Source of the DNA: MED-G105 sp039814575
GTDB lineage: Bacteria; Pseudomonadota; Alphaproteobacteria; Caulobacterales; Parvularculaceae
Assembly (NCBI GenBank): GCA_039814575.1
Contig: JBCCAY010000001.1
Coordinates: 1 to 64,000, forward strand
Direction: 5' to 3'
DNA: 64,000 nucleotides
Below, one piece after another: positions 1 through 9,096 of this stretch. The notes beneath the pieces are model-generated. The model saw nothing but the letters and a program-made list of their open reading frames with translations. It made no database searches and was not told where the DNA came from. Every line of letters begins with the position of its first letter. Within the stretch, counting starts at the first letter, position 1. Made by a program: the position numbers and the translations under genes.

Positions 1-121
1 CGACCGAAGCTTTCGATCGCTGTATTGCTTTTCGGACGGAGTACGTGGTCGTGGCGCACTCGTGTAAAATTTGTCCCACAGGCTTTTCCTCCATGATGGA
101 TCGCTGCATAAAACGATTCCA

Positions 122-298
122 TCACTCTGTGGGACTAAACAAAAAGAGAAACCATGCGCCGTGAAGGCGCGCATGCGGGCTCCAATGCGGATTGAAGAGA
201 TGGGTTTCATTTAAATCGGCGATGGCTGGAACAACGCTATAGATGAGCGTTGCTACTGTCAAAAAGAGCTTCATTGCCCGCCGTTGGTTTGAAGTCAT
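122..298 (-). pseudogene. Truncated small membrane protein fragment (THLFNP-type)
   Basis: This 58-codon reading frame starts MTSNQRRAMKLF, runs through a hydrophobic helix and then reads DLNETHLFNPHWSPHARLH before ending at SPTE. From memory, the acidic-THLFNP-W-PHAR block is typical of the N-terminal part of small multi-helix membrane proteins of roughly 120-150 residues. Here the frame stops right after the block, so the remaining helices are missing and it is probably a remnant. It is divergent from the LysR gene at 433. It could also be a chance or a genuinely short protein. The identification rests only on the motif. Confidence 0.4.
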
Positions 299-432
299 GT
301 TCTGACCCCCCGCTTTATCGAAGAACGCACCCACTTGTGACCGCTACCCTATTGTTGAAAATATGTACATATTACTCTACTATGCACACAGTATGCGCAA
401 ATTCACGACATCAAGGATGTGGAGTAGAAAGT

Positions 433-1320
433 ATGAATTGTTGGGCTGAGTTCCGGACCGCGATGGTGGTCGCGAAACATGGTTCAGCCAGTGCGGCAGC
501 GTCGGAACTTGGACTTCATCGTGCGACGGTTTCGCGCCATATCGAAGTTGTTGAAGCGTCGCTCGGTACAACACTCTTTCTTCGCCACGCTCGGGGCGTA
601 AAACTTACAGACGCCGGACAAGAAATGCTGCAGGTGGCCGGCCGCGTCGAAGACATGCTGATCGACCTTAAAGGGCGTACTCGAAGCAGAATAGGTCAAT
701 TGTCCGGCGATCTCATTCTTACAGCCCTTAAGGGAGTGGCGCCTCTGCTCATGCCGGCAATACGCGAGTACAACACTGCCTATCCAGAGATAAACGTGTC
801 GCTGCGTACAGGCTCAGAACTCGCCCAGCTCGAATACGGAGAAGCGCATATAGCGATACGAGCCGGGATGAAGCCCGCGGCCCCTGAATATTTTGCACGC
901 CCTCTTCGCAGGGTTGAGTTTGGCTATTTTGCGCACCGCGATTACCTCAAAAGCGTGAATGGTAAGAAGAAGAAGCTGAGCCTGAGCCAATATGATTATA
1001 TCGGCCCAACAACTGATACCGATATAAACAGGTCCCCCTACGTAAAGTGGCTTCACTCATATGTTCCAAATCCGCACTTTGTCCTTCGTCTGAATGATTT
1101 TGAGGCAAATTTGCCAGCAATTTTGGCGAAGGTTGGCGTTGGGGCGCTTGCCGATCATATCGCCGCAGACTTTGACGAACTAGCTGCGGTCATTCCTCCA
1201 TCAAAAGACATGTCTGTTCCGCTATGGATTGTTACGCACAGGGATCTGAAAAATGTCGCTAAGGTTGAAGAGTTCGTCCGTATAGTCAGCGAAATAAATG
1301 GGGCCAAAGAGGAATCTTAG
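433..1320 (+). CDS. LysR-family transcriptional regulator (1 of 3)
   Basis: A 295-residue LysR-type regulator. The N-terminal winged helix (about residues 3-60) reads GSASAAASELGLHRATVSRHIEV and ends with a typical wing and TDAG. The rest is a two-lobed effector-binding domain. The frame is open upstream to 250, but the ATG at 433 gives the normal family length and has a GGAG ribosome site at 421-424. The recognition helix has HRATVSR rather than the usual LysR QSAVSxQI, a feature shared with the LysR proteins at 1349 and 6265. The ligand is unknown. The nearest divergent element is the truncated fragment at 122-298, so its original target may have been lost. Confidence 0.85.
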   Translation: MNCWAEFRTAMVVAKHGSASAAASELGLHRATVSRHIEVVEASLGTTLFLRHARGVKLTDAGQEMLQVAGRVEDMLIDLKGRTRSRIGQLSGDLILTALKGVAPLLMPAIREYNTAYPEINVSLRTGSELAQLEYGEAHIAIRAGMKPAAPEYFARPLRRVEFGYFAHRDYLKSVNGKKKKLSLSQYDYIGPTTDTDINRSPYVKWLHSYVPNPHFVLRLNDFEANLPAILAKVGVGALADHIAADFDELAAVIPPSKDMSVPLWIVTHRDLKNVAKVEEFVRIVSEINGAKEES

Positions 1321-1348
1321 TTCGCTCCCATTCTCCCATTGATTCCTA

Positions 1349-2245
1349 TCAATGCGCGAGCTTCCGAAAGGCGTTTAAGAACGCAACGACCTTATTGCTA
1401 TCTGCAGTTTCGCGCCGCACCGATATCCAGATGTTCTTTTGCCACGCGGGAGATAGCTCCATCACCTGGACTAGCTTTCCCTCCCCTAAACCAATGCCCG
1501 TCGGCAGGAAGCCAATACCCAAGCCCTCACTTATTGCGGTGTAGACCGCAAAGCTCGAGCGAGATCGAAAAACAATGCTACGGGCTGGAACGTACTGCCT
1601 GAGCCAGTCTTCTTCGTGGCTAGTTTGACCTGGCTGACATACGCACGCGAACCTGTGTTCTCGAAGTTCTTCGATCGACTTTGGAATGCCTATGTTATCT
1701 CTGTAGATGGTGCTAGCAAACAAGCAGGGGTATAGCGACATCAACTTCTCGCTAGAGTATTCTTCTGAAGCAACATATATTGGTGTTAGGATGATGTCAG
1801 CATCTTCAATACAGTAAGGCTCGTTTTCGCCTATCGGAGCGAAGGTATACCAGACATCTGTATACTGCTCCCTGATCGTATTCAGCGCCGCTGAAACAAG
1901 ACAAGCTAGGTAATTCGGTGCAGCGATGTGAATGTTTCCGGCAATCCTGGTCTCGTTCGACCTGCCACGAAGTCTGAACTCTTGGAAATCGCGCGCCACA
2001 TGCCGCGTTACTTCGATCAGCTCCAATCCAAACGGGGTCGGAGAATAGCCATCATGTTCGCGTTCGAAAATTTGTCGGCCGAGCTGTTTTTCGAGCGAAG
2101 TGATGTGTCGCATGATCGTTGTCCGATGAACACCTAGATGCATCGCCGTTCTAGACACAGTGCCAAGTTCCCCAACCAAATAGGCCGTACGCATCTCTTC
2201 CCAGTTCAAGGTGCTGATGTCGTAAGTACGATCTTGGTCAGTCAA
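1349..2245 (-). CDS. LysR-family transcriptional regulator (2 of 3)
   Basis: A 298-residue LysR-type regulator. The DNA-binding domain occupies about residues 14-75 (LGVHRTTIMRHITSLEKQLG) and a periplasmic-binding-protein-like effector domain follows, including the common GLGIGFLPTG segment near the C-terminus. It converges with the LysR gene ending at 1320 (28 bp apart) and is divergent from the Crp/Fnr-like gene at 2531, with 285 bp between them. The recognition helix again has the HRxTxxR pattern shared by the three LysR proteins here. The effector is unknown. Confidence 0.85.
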   Translation of the reverse strand: MTDQDRTYDISTLNWEEMRTAYLVGELGTVSRTAMHLGVHRTTIMRHITSLEKQLGRQIFEREHDGYSPTPFGLELIEVTRHVARDFQEFRLRGRSNETRIAGNIHIAAPNYLACLVSAALNTIREQYTDVWYTFAPIGENEPYCIEDADIILTPIYVASEEYSSEKLMSLYPCLFASTIYRDNIGIPKSIEELREHRFACVCQPGQTSHEEDWLRQYVPARSIVFRSRSSFAVYTAISEGLGIGFLPTGIGLGEGKLVQVMELSPAWQKNIWISVRRETADSNKVVAFLNAFRKLAH

Positions 2246-2530
2246 TTCATTGCCCTTCCAAAACAGAAGTTTCCCTAATGTGCGAAAGATTTAGTAGATG
2301 CCCAAATGAACAGCACCTGCGCGGCGCGGGATCGCCAATCCGCAGATTCCGGGCTAAAGAAGGCGAGCAATCCCCCTGCGCCCGCGCACGAAGGCTGCTG
2401 CACACACGCGCATGGGGCGTGCAAATGAGACCGGCGGCCCGGCTTTTCAAGCGGTCTGTTGAACACCAAACTACGCTAAGTGAGGCTGCACCAGCTCGAC
2501 GCGACATTTTCCCTACTGCGAGCATAAGGA

Positions 2531-3136
2531 ATGACTAAAGACGAAAATCCCATGCGCGCACTATTGCGCGATATTGAAATGGCCGATGTCCGACCGTCTC
2601 AATCCGAATGGGAGGACTTTTCAGCGATTTGTACGACAGCATCGTATGGGAAAAATACTGAAATCGATGACCAGCAAGTAGCGAAGCCATCGGTCCTCTA
2701 CATAACATCAGGAATTTGCGCCGACCGAATCGTGACACGGGATGGCCAAGTTATCATTGGAAGATTTTTTCAACCTGGTGATTTTTGTGCGGCCACCAAG
2801 CTATCAACCGATGAGCATACCGCCGAACATACGATGTTAGCGGCAACGCAAGTCAAAGGCGTACTGGTGCCAATGGACCGGTGGATTAGAGAGTTCTTTG
2901 ATGGTTGCACTATCGGGAAATTCGCCAGAATCAAGATGTTTGAAGCCCATAACTTCGACATTGATGTTATGCGGGTAAAGACCATAAATCGTACGCATGC
3001 TTCATACGATTTTCTGATGGAACGTCAGTCAGACGTGCTTAAACTTCTCCCTCAACGCGTGATTGCGCAGTTTCTCGGTATCACCCCTGAGGGATTTAGC
3101 CGCTTCTTGAAGGTGCGGTCGTCGATAGAAATCTGA
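2531..3136 (+). CDS. Crp/Fnr-like cyclic-nucleotide-binding-fold regulator
   Basis: 201 residues. The N-terminal half has the jelly-roll pattern of Crp/Fnr proteins (VLYITSGI, then a segment ending GRFFQPGDF, residues about 50-120). A long dimer helix follows, then a short helix-turn-helix VIAQFLGITPEGFSRFLK near the C-terminus. The cAMP phosphate-cassette residues (GE...RSA) are not visible, so it probably does not bind cAMP. The length suits the short Crp subgroup whose recognition helix is close to the end. An AAGGA lies directly against the ATG, so the true start could be the ATG seven codons later. No target is evident. Confidence 0.7.
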   Translation: MTKDENPMRALLRDIEMADVRPSQSEWEDFSAICTTASYGKNTEIDDQQVAKPSVLYITSGICADRIVTRDGQVIIGRFFQPGDFCAATKLSTDEHTAEHTMLAATQVKGVLVPMDRWIREFFDGCTIGKFARIKMFEAHNFDIDVMRVKTINRTHASYDFLMERQSDVLKLLPQRVIAQFLGITPEGFSRFLKVRSSIEI

Positions 3137-3184
3137 CGAGGGTCAACCCTAGCAAAGACTACTGGCTCTACCTGTTGCGAAGCG

Positions 3185-4435
3185 TCATTCTACGACACGT
3201 TTCGGCAGGTAAACTATACCGCTCGTAAAATCACTCAGGGCCTCCAGTGGCGACCGCCTCTCGGAACCGTCCGCATCTATCAGCGTCTCCTGCGCCGTCT
3301 TCGCTTGCTGGATAATTTGTATAAGAGTTGGCGAAGACGCGAACGCGGAATGTTGCGTTCCATCGCCAAGGTCTACGTCGGAGAGATCGATTACGGCAAT
3401 TCCCTGTTCTTGAAGCGTGGAAATGTATCGTCCCTCGCCAACCCGCGCATGGCCGCCGCGCAGTCGTTCGGATAACTTCAGAGCACCATCATCGGACGCC
3501 ACAAAAATGATGAAGGGATCGGGTCTTGGAACTAAATAGTCCATCTGCCCTCTGAATACATCGACATCAATATCCGGGGAGGCTAAAATCAGAGGTGAGA
3601 TTTTGTCGAGTACATCCTCATTTCCCAACGCCGCAAGTGTCCGCAACCCCTCCATGACCAGCAGTGTACCCATTGAATGCCCCATCACGAAGATGGAGTC
3701 CGCATCAGATGTCGCGATACGCTCTAGCAGGTCAACAAATCCGTCCCTTGCGAATTGAACGCTATCGCGGTCATAGAGATATCCGAGCGTACGACCTTGG
3801 GAGGGCCAGGAATAATGCACAGGGACTGCGCTTATCTCGAAATCCGCGATCATCTGCCCAATACGGTAGACGCCATTTGAATAGGGAACGTTGTATCCGT
3901 GGACAAATAGAAAGACTGTCTTTTCGCCCGGCAAGTCGTTAAGGCGTTCATCTAAGCGATCAGAGAAAACCGCTGAATTGATGTCGGAAAATTTGACGAG
4001 TCCGAACTCTTTATTCGCGACTGGCTTCGTCGACGGGTAAACAACCGCGCCAATGTTGCGGTTACTCGGCACCCATACCTTAACGTCGTTGTACGATAAC
4101 GAATCCGCTCTTCCAGCACCATAGCCAAGCATAGGATCTTCAACTGGCTCACGGCTCGTGACAACCAAAACGCTCTGAGAGCCTCCTTCGGCGCCAGCGG
4201 GATCTATGATGGCCAGACGTGCGGGTGTGGTCGAGCAGCCTGCCGCTGTTATCACGCAAGCGGCTATGGCAAGTAGCCTACGAACGGTTAAGCTTCCTAA
4301 CTCAGCTATTGTGAGGCTTGTAGCGATGGGTGGTCTCCCTAGCGTTGTTTTTTTGTTACGAGCGAATTCCCAACTAGTACGGATTACATCCGAGAGTTTT
4401 TCGACGGGCTGTACATTCGCCAAAGCTACATCCAT
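3185..4435 (-). CDS. DUF900-type alpha/beta hydrolase lipoprotein
   Basis: 416 residues with the features of the PF05990/COG4782 esterase-like family: FLFVHGYN (oxyanion region), nucleophile elbow GHSMG, an Asp in VASDDG and a late His in QHSAF. A lipoprotein signal VRRLLAIAACVITAAGC puts the lipidated Cys at residue 67, so the mature enzyme would be membrane-anchored on the periplasmic side. About 50 residues precede the signal peptide, which is unusual. No ATG, GTG or TTG exists between the first ATG and the signal, although a TAGGAAG sits 7 nt before a GTT codon at the start of the hydrophobic stretch. The start is therefore uncertain, or the native start has mutated. The substrate is unknown. 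Confidence 0.75.
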   Translation of the reverse strand: MDVALANVQPVEKLSDVIRTSWEFARNKKTTLGRPPIATSLTIAELGSLTVRRLLAIAACVITAAGCSTTPARLAIIDPAGAEGGSQSVLVVTSREPVEDPMLGYGAGRADSLSYNDVKVWVPSNRNIGAVVYPSTKPVANKEFGLVKFSDINSAVFSDRLDERLNDLPGEKTVFLFVHGYNVPYSNGVYRIGQMIADFEISAVPVHYSWPSQGRTLGYLYDRDSVQFARDGFVDLLERIATSDADSIFVMGHSMGTLLVMEGLRTLAALGNEDVLDKISPLILASPDIDVDVFRGQMDYLVPRPDPFIIFVASDDGALKLSERLRGGHARVGEGRYISTLQEQGIAVIDLSDVDLGDGTQHSAFASSPTLIQIIQQAKTAQETLIDADGSERRSPLEALSDFTSGIVYLPKRVVE

Positions 4436-4661
4436 AGAGACTATAGGGTATGCTCAAGTAGACAATGACTTCTCGCGCACATCCGGGTGTGCTCTCGTGC
4501 GCACCACGACAGTCGAGCGCCCCGCTCACCTATCAGGCCTACTCTTAGCCCCAGCCCCAAAGGCACGGCCCGTGCGCATTTCAGCAACTGTTTTGACAAT
4601 GGCGCCTGAAGCAGGCTCATAGATCGAAACGCACTGTATTTGGAATTAAAGTAGTAGAAAG

Positions 4662-5237
4662 ATGCTCAAAATTCTCGGACTACCGGCGTCGAATAGCGGC
4701 CAGTCAATCAACGCGATGCTTGTCCGGCATGCGGTGCGCGTAATGCAGTTGCACTTGAACGTCAAAGCCGAATTCTCAGTGCTCGACCTTAATGATTTTG
4801 AGATGCCCATCTACAAGCCAGAGCGGGAGAAAGCGGAAGGCATCCCATTAGAAGCACGGGAGTTCGTTCGACAGATTGGTTTTGCAGACGCGCTCATCAT
4901 TTCTTTTGCTGAGCACAATGGGAATGTTAGCGCAGCGTTCAAGAATATCTTTGATTGGGCCAGTCGCATCGAACCAAAGGTCTACCACGGCAGACCATTG
5001 TTGATGATGGCGACGTCACCAGGCGCACGAGGCGGCGCCAGCGTTCTAGAAATAGCGTCCACGGCGGCTCCTTTTTTTGAAGGAAAGGTGTTCGGAACAT
5101 TCTCCCTCCCCAATTTCAACGAGACCTTCGATCGTGAACGCGAAGACATCCTCGATGCAGATAAGGCAACGGAGTTGTCGTCTTTACTTAAACGATTTGC
5201 CATCGCCCTGAGCGAGGGAGACGCTGAGGGGAACTGA
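4662..5237 (+). CDS. NADPH-dependent FMN reductase family protein
   Basis: 191 residues with a flavodoxin-like fold. The FMN phosphate loop is GLPASNSGQSIN (residues about 5-16). The family segment EHNGNVSAAFKNIFDWASR near residue 90 matches the usual PEYNGSxPGxLKNAxDW. A Gly/Ala-rich flavin-binding segment TSPGARGGA follows. Members reduce FMN or quinones with NAD(P)H in the cytoplasm. The HXXEE membrane protein begins about 90 bp downstream on the same strand, so the two may be co-transcribed. The physiological acceptor is unknown. Confidence 0.85.
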   Translation: MLKILGLPASNSGQSINAMLVRHAVRVMQLHLNVKAEFSVLDLNDFEMPIYKPEREKAEGIPLEAREFVRQIGFADALIISFAEHNGNVSAAFKNIFDWASRIEPKVYHGRPLLMMATSPGARGGASVLEIASTAAPFFEGKVFGTFSLPNFNETFDREREDILDADKATELSSLLKRFAIALSEGDAEGN

Positions 5238-5327
5238 GTACGATTGCTGGAGAGAGCACTGATGCTGCTCGTTACAAGAGCCATACTAATCTTCCACGAG
5301 TCGCACAGGAAAAAAAGACGGTCAATA

Positions 5328-6092
5328 ATGAATCAACAGATCTCCTTGTTCTTTTTGCTGGTGTTTTTTGCCATGGCGTGGCTCCCGCTAGGCCAACACG
5401 AATTTATGGTAGATCACTGGATGAAAATTGGCGCGTTTCTAGCGCCGATCCTCGTCTTTGTGGGTTTTAAGGAGCGATCGACGACAGAAATTCCGTGGGC
5501 AGCTGACATTGCGTTGATGGCATACCTCCTGACCGCGTCCTATCTTATTCACCAGGTTGAAGAACACTGGGTAGACTTGCTCGGAAGGGAATACCCACTC
5601 TACAAATTCTTAAATGGATTGATTGCGAGTCTGTTTGGAGACGAGAAGTACGGCATTCTGAACCGAAACGGCATTTTCTACATCAATGCGGGAATGGTTT
5701 GGACTGCTGGTTTCTTAGCGATCTTAAATAGTCCAAAGCACCGATTCCCTACGCTCGCGATGGCTGGAATTATGTTCGTAAACGGTATTGCACACATCAT
5801 CAACGCGCTTATTTCATTTGAATACAATTCGGGCCTTGCTACGGGGGGCGTACTTTTCCTCCCACTGAGTATTTTGTTTTTTCACGCGCTCTTGAAGTCT
5901 GGTGCTGCGAACATTCGTTTGATCGGGGCCGCGATCATGTGGGGATTCATTGGGCATGTGATATTGTTTGCAGGATTGTTTGCATCAAACGTCTTCGAGC
6001 TCGTTCCGCCCGGTCTTTATTATTGCGCGCTCATCTTGTGGGGCGTCGTGCCCACAATCGTTTTTCGCGAGAAGACGCCTACACATAGTTAG
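5328..6092 (+). CDS. HXXEE-domain membrane protein
   Basis: 254 residues, strongly hydrophobic, with about six to seven transmembrane helices. The segment YLIHQVEEHW contains the HxxEE motif (His75, Glu78, Glu79) that names the HXXEE family, and other conserved His residues occur inside helices (IAHIINALI). An upstream TTG at 5244 would add 28 mostly basic residues. The ATG at 5328 starts directly before the first helix and is preferred. Function is unknown. The intramembrane His/Glu pattern suggests metal binding or hydrolase chemistry, but this is inference. Confidence 0.7.
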   Translation: MNQQISLFFLLVFFAMAWLPLGQHEFMVDHWMKIGAFLAPILVFVGFKERSTTEIPWAADIALMAYLLTASYLIHQVEEHWVDLLGREYPLYKFLNGLIASLFGDEKYGILNRNGIFYINAGMVWTAGFLAILNSPKHRFPTLAMAGIMFVNGIAHIINALISFEYNSGLATGGVLFLPLSILFFHALLKSGAANIRLIGAAIMWGFIGHVILFAGLFASNVFELVPPGLYYCALILWGVVPTIVFREKTPTHS

Positions 6093-6264
6093 ACCGATAC
6101 AACTTGGCGGATATTCTGACAGCTCGTCGAAAGAGAGAATTTTTCTGTTTTCTTAACCGACATCAAGTGCTGGTGCGCGCTTGGTGTGCAACGATGCGCG
6201 TCAGGGAATAGCTAGGCGGACGTTAAATGATCATGTCCCCGTCCTTATCCGAGGGGTGTCGTAA

Positions 6265-7173
6265 ATGGAAAACTGGACAGAGATCAAGACAGCTTACTTG
6301 CTCGGCCAACTCGGCACCGTATCCGCGGCCGCGGAGACAGTTGGCGTTCACCGCGCCACTGTGATTCGGCGCGTAGAGTCGCTGGAGAGTCAACTCGGCG
6401 GGAAACTCTTCCAGCGCCACACGAAGGGGTACACGCCTACGGATCTTGGCCACGAACTCATACGCGTCGCGGAGCGTTCGGAAGAACATTTCAAACAACT
6501 GATGATCAAAGCACGGACGCAGGACGAGGAACTTGCCGGCCAGTTCGTTGTCTCTTGTCCAGAATTCATCGATAACGTGGCGCTTTCGGCCATAAAAGCC
6601 TATAAGTCGGCTAACCCGAAAATGTGCGTGCACTACCTTTCCAGTAACGAAGTTATGAAGTTGGAACACGGCGAAGCTGACGTTTCTATCGTCGTTGGCG
6701 ATCCTCCCGAGCACCCCGATTACGTCGTCCGCCCCCTGATGGAGATGCCTGTCGCCGTCTATTGCTCTGGCCGCGATATGTGTTCTGAGAGCAACTCCAT
6801 TACAGGGCCCCGGCGATCGCGCCTTGGACCGTTCGTGATGTCGGAAAAGAACCTCTACGGGGAAGCAGTCAGTAATTGGATAAACGAAAACATCGAAGAC
6901 GATCAGATAATTCTGACTGCATCTACAATCCGTGGCGCCAATGATGCAGTTTTCTCAGGCCTGGGTGCGGGTTTTTTACCCATTTACCTTGCGCACGGCG
7001 TTAATTGGTTATCCCAAGTCATACCAACGATGCCGGACTGGAATGTTCCTGTGTGGATCGCAACTCATATCGATCTGCATCGCTGCGCCAAAGTCCAAAA
7101 TTTCCTGAAGGTGACGAAGGGTATTTCGCAAGCCGAGATCAATGCTCCATCTCACCTCGGGTTACCGGTCTAG
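6265..7173 (+). CDS. LysR-family transcriptional regulator (3 of 3)
   Basis: A 302-residue LysR-type regulator starting MENWTEIKTAYLLGQLGT, with a GAGGGG ribosome site about 7 nt before the ATG. The helix-turn-helix is VGVHRATVIRRVESLESQLGG, again with the HRATxxR recognition helix. The effector domain has the LEHGEADVSIVVGD and GLGAGFLP segments common to LysR proteins. It is more like the two LysR proteins at 433 and 1349 than a canonical LysR, which suggests local paralogy. No divergent target is adjacent. The next DNA is the degraded desaturase fragment. Confidence 0.85.
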   Translation: MENWTEIKTAYLLGQLGTVSAAAETVGVHRATVIRRVESLESQLGGKLFQRHTKGYTPTDLGHELIRVAERSEEHFKQLMIKARTQDEELAGQFVVSCPEFIDNVALSAIKAYKSANPKMCVHYLSSNEVMKLEHGEADVSIVVGDPPEHPDYVVRPLMEMPVAVYCSGRDMCSESNSITGPRRSRLGPFVMSEKNLYGEAVSNWINENIEDDQIILTASTIRGANDAVFSGLGAGFLPIYLAHGVNWLSQVIPTMPDWNVPVWIATHIDLHRCAKVQNFLKVTKGISQAEINAPSHLGLPV

Positions 7174-7430
7174 TATCGCAATCAGTGTACCCGCGTAGGC
7201 GGCCAAAGTGAATTAGCACATTCAATAATGTGATTATTGATAAGAGTGAATATAGGCGTTGTTCGCGAATACTTTCGCAACGGCTATCGGGGTGCCGTCC
7301 TGCTATAATTAGATAGTAAGTAGGCAGAAAGGCCAAGAGACTTGTCAAATCGAATTGGAAGGCTTGATCTATAAAGCAATACAAGACACGCCCCTTCCTG
7401 TCTGGTCTTAGGAGGGCATAATGGCGGGTC

Positions 7431-7985
7431 ACTGTGCGCGCCGACCTCGTAAGGGACCAACCGCTCCCTATCATTCAACACTTCAAAACAAAGCGCCCGA
7501 ATGTCCTGCCCAACATTAGCAACATGACGAACGCGCACACGCTGCAAATCGGCCGCATCGACCGGCGTATTTACTGTCGGCAGCCGCAAGTCTTGCGCAG
7601 GAGAGAACAAGCCCCGTTGCGGAATGTCGCAGTCTTCAAGCAAGTCTTTACTGAGTTCAAATGCGCGATGATAAGCGTAGAAAGGAACAGACGGCATCAA
7701 ATGGTGAATGTGATGCTCGGTTTGACTCAATAACGCCCAACGAAGCGCCAGGTGCGTCGGAATATGAACCGTCGTCTGGAAGAGTGTCTTCTCCCATTCA
7801 ACGCCGTCCGGATGCTGGATGCACGCAAAGAAGTAAACCGTGATGAACATGCCGATGCGTTGCGGGATCAACCACATCAGGACGAACGCCAACGCGTAAG
7901 GCGACATCAGCCACGCTGCGTGCCATGCGACATAGAGCGTCAGCCCGATCGAAAATTCCACACGTTCCGAAGGCGGTCGACCACG
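7431..7985 (-). pseudogene. Fatty-acid-desaturase / ferredoxin-reductase fusion, truncated at both ends
   Basis: The open part reads as the C-terminal portion of a membrane desaturase: hydrophobic helices, then the third histidine box TEHHIHHLMP and the usual YHRAFE end. After a linker it continues into the first strand of a reductase domain (VRHVANVGQDIRALCFEV, then YEVGAHSD). Family-like sequence begins abruptly about position 7985 without the N-terminal half and the first His boxes. It is lost after GAHSD at about 7431, where FAD, NAD and 2Fe-2S domains should follow. The frame runs on to 7284 as unrelated sequence. It is non-functional as it stands. Confidence 0.7.
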
Positions 7986-7989
7986 CTAA

Positions 7990-9096
7990 TTACGGACATA
8001 CCAAATCGCCCAAATGATATCAGGCGCGGCAGTCACAAACGACTTCAACGGCGAAGAGCAGAGCGGCTTTGGCCTTTATCAAGTTACGCAGAGGAAAGGC
8101 CTTCGGCACTCGGTCGCCGGCGCGTTTCTCCATCCGGAGCTGGCGCGTGACAACCTCGCCATTCAAGCAGAAGCGCAAGCGACAAAGCTCATTATCGAGA
8201 ACAATCGGTGCGTAGGCGTCCAGTTCCGTGCTGGCGGTGTAACGCACGAGGCGCGCGCCAACCAGGAAATCATACTGACTGCTGGCGCGATCGGCTCACC
8301 GCATCTTCTTATGCTGAGCGGCATTGGGGATCGCGAAGCGCTCGGCACATTGGGCATAGAAGCCGTGCAGCACTTGCCGGGCGTCGGTCAAAATTTGCAG
8401 GACCACTTCATGGTGCCGGTCGCCTATGCGTGCACACAGCCCGTTACACTCGCGCACGCCAATACGCCGGAACAATCTGAACTGCTCGGCCAAGGCAAAG
8501 GACTGCTGACGTCGAACATCGGCGAGGCCGGCGACTATATGACGATTATGTACGATGCGCCCGTCCCCGACCTGCAGTTTCACTTTGCGCCGAACTGGTT
8601 CATCGCGGATGGGCGCGACAATCCTGAGGGTGACGGCTTTACGCTCTTGCCTGGTTGCCTGAACACGCGCTCAAGAGGCGAAGTGAAACTGCGATCGGCT
8701 GCCCCTAACGATGCGCCGATAATAGACCCAAATTGTTTCAGCGACGAGAAGGATCTCGACGTCCTGGTCGAAGGCGTCAAGATCGCTCGAACCATTCTCA
8801 ACTCGGCGCCGTTCGATGCATTTCGCGGCGATGAGAAATTTCCCGGCCCACAGATCCAGTCGGATACGGACATTCGGTCCTACGTCCGGGATAATGTGTA
8901 GACGATCTATCACCCCGTGGGAACCTGTAAGATGGGATCCGATGAACAATCCGTTGTCGGGCGCGACCTGAAGGTTCGTGGGCTGCAAGGCCTTCGCATC
9001 GCGGACGCGTCGATCATGCCGACGATCGTCAACGCCAATACGAACGCCGCGACCATCATGATCGCGGAAAAATGCGCCGACCTTGTGAAGGTTTAA
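7990..9096 (+). pseudogene. GMC-family oxidoreductase, 5'-truncated and with a nonsense codon
   Basis: The sequence from about 8020 (TNDFNGEEQSGFGLYQVTQRKG) to 9096 is the C-terminal two thirds of a choline-dehydrogenase-like GMC flavoprotein. It includes the GAIGSPHLLMLSGIG block and the final PVGTCKMG with IADASIMPTIVNANTNAATIMIAEK. The roughly 180-residue N-terminal FAD-binding region is missing. An in-frame TAG at 8899-8901 lies between VRDNV and TIYHPVGTCKMG, where relatives usually have a Glu codon. The frame is otherwise open to TAA at 9094-9096. Two independent lesions mark a pseudogene. It abuts the desaturase remnant head to head. Confidence 0.85.

Noticed and set aside
2278..2538. 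Small open frame between LysR and the Crp-like gene
   Set aside because: Rich in Arg, Ala and Cys, with no motif and no convincing ribosome site. It is in the promoter region of divergent genes.
7752..8150. Plus-strand open frame across the desaturase/GMC junction
   Set aside because: It is antisense to the desaturase fragment and then out of frame with the GMC fragment. The translation is Arg-rich and motif-free.
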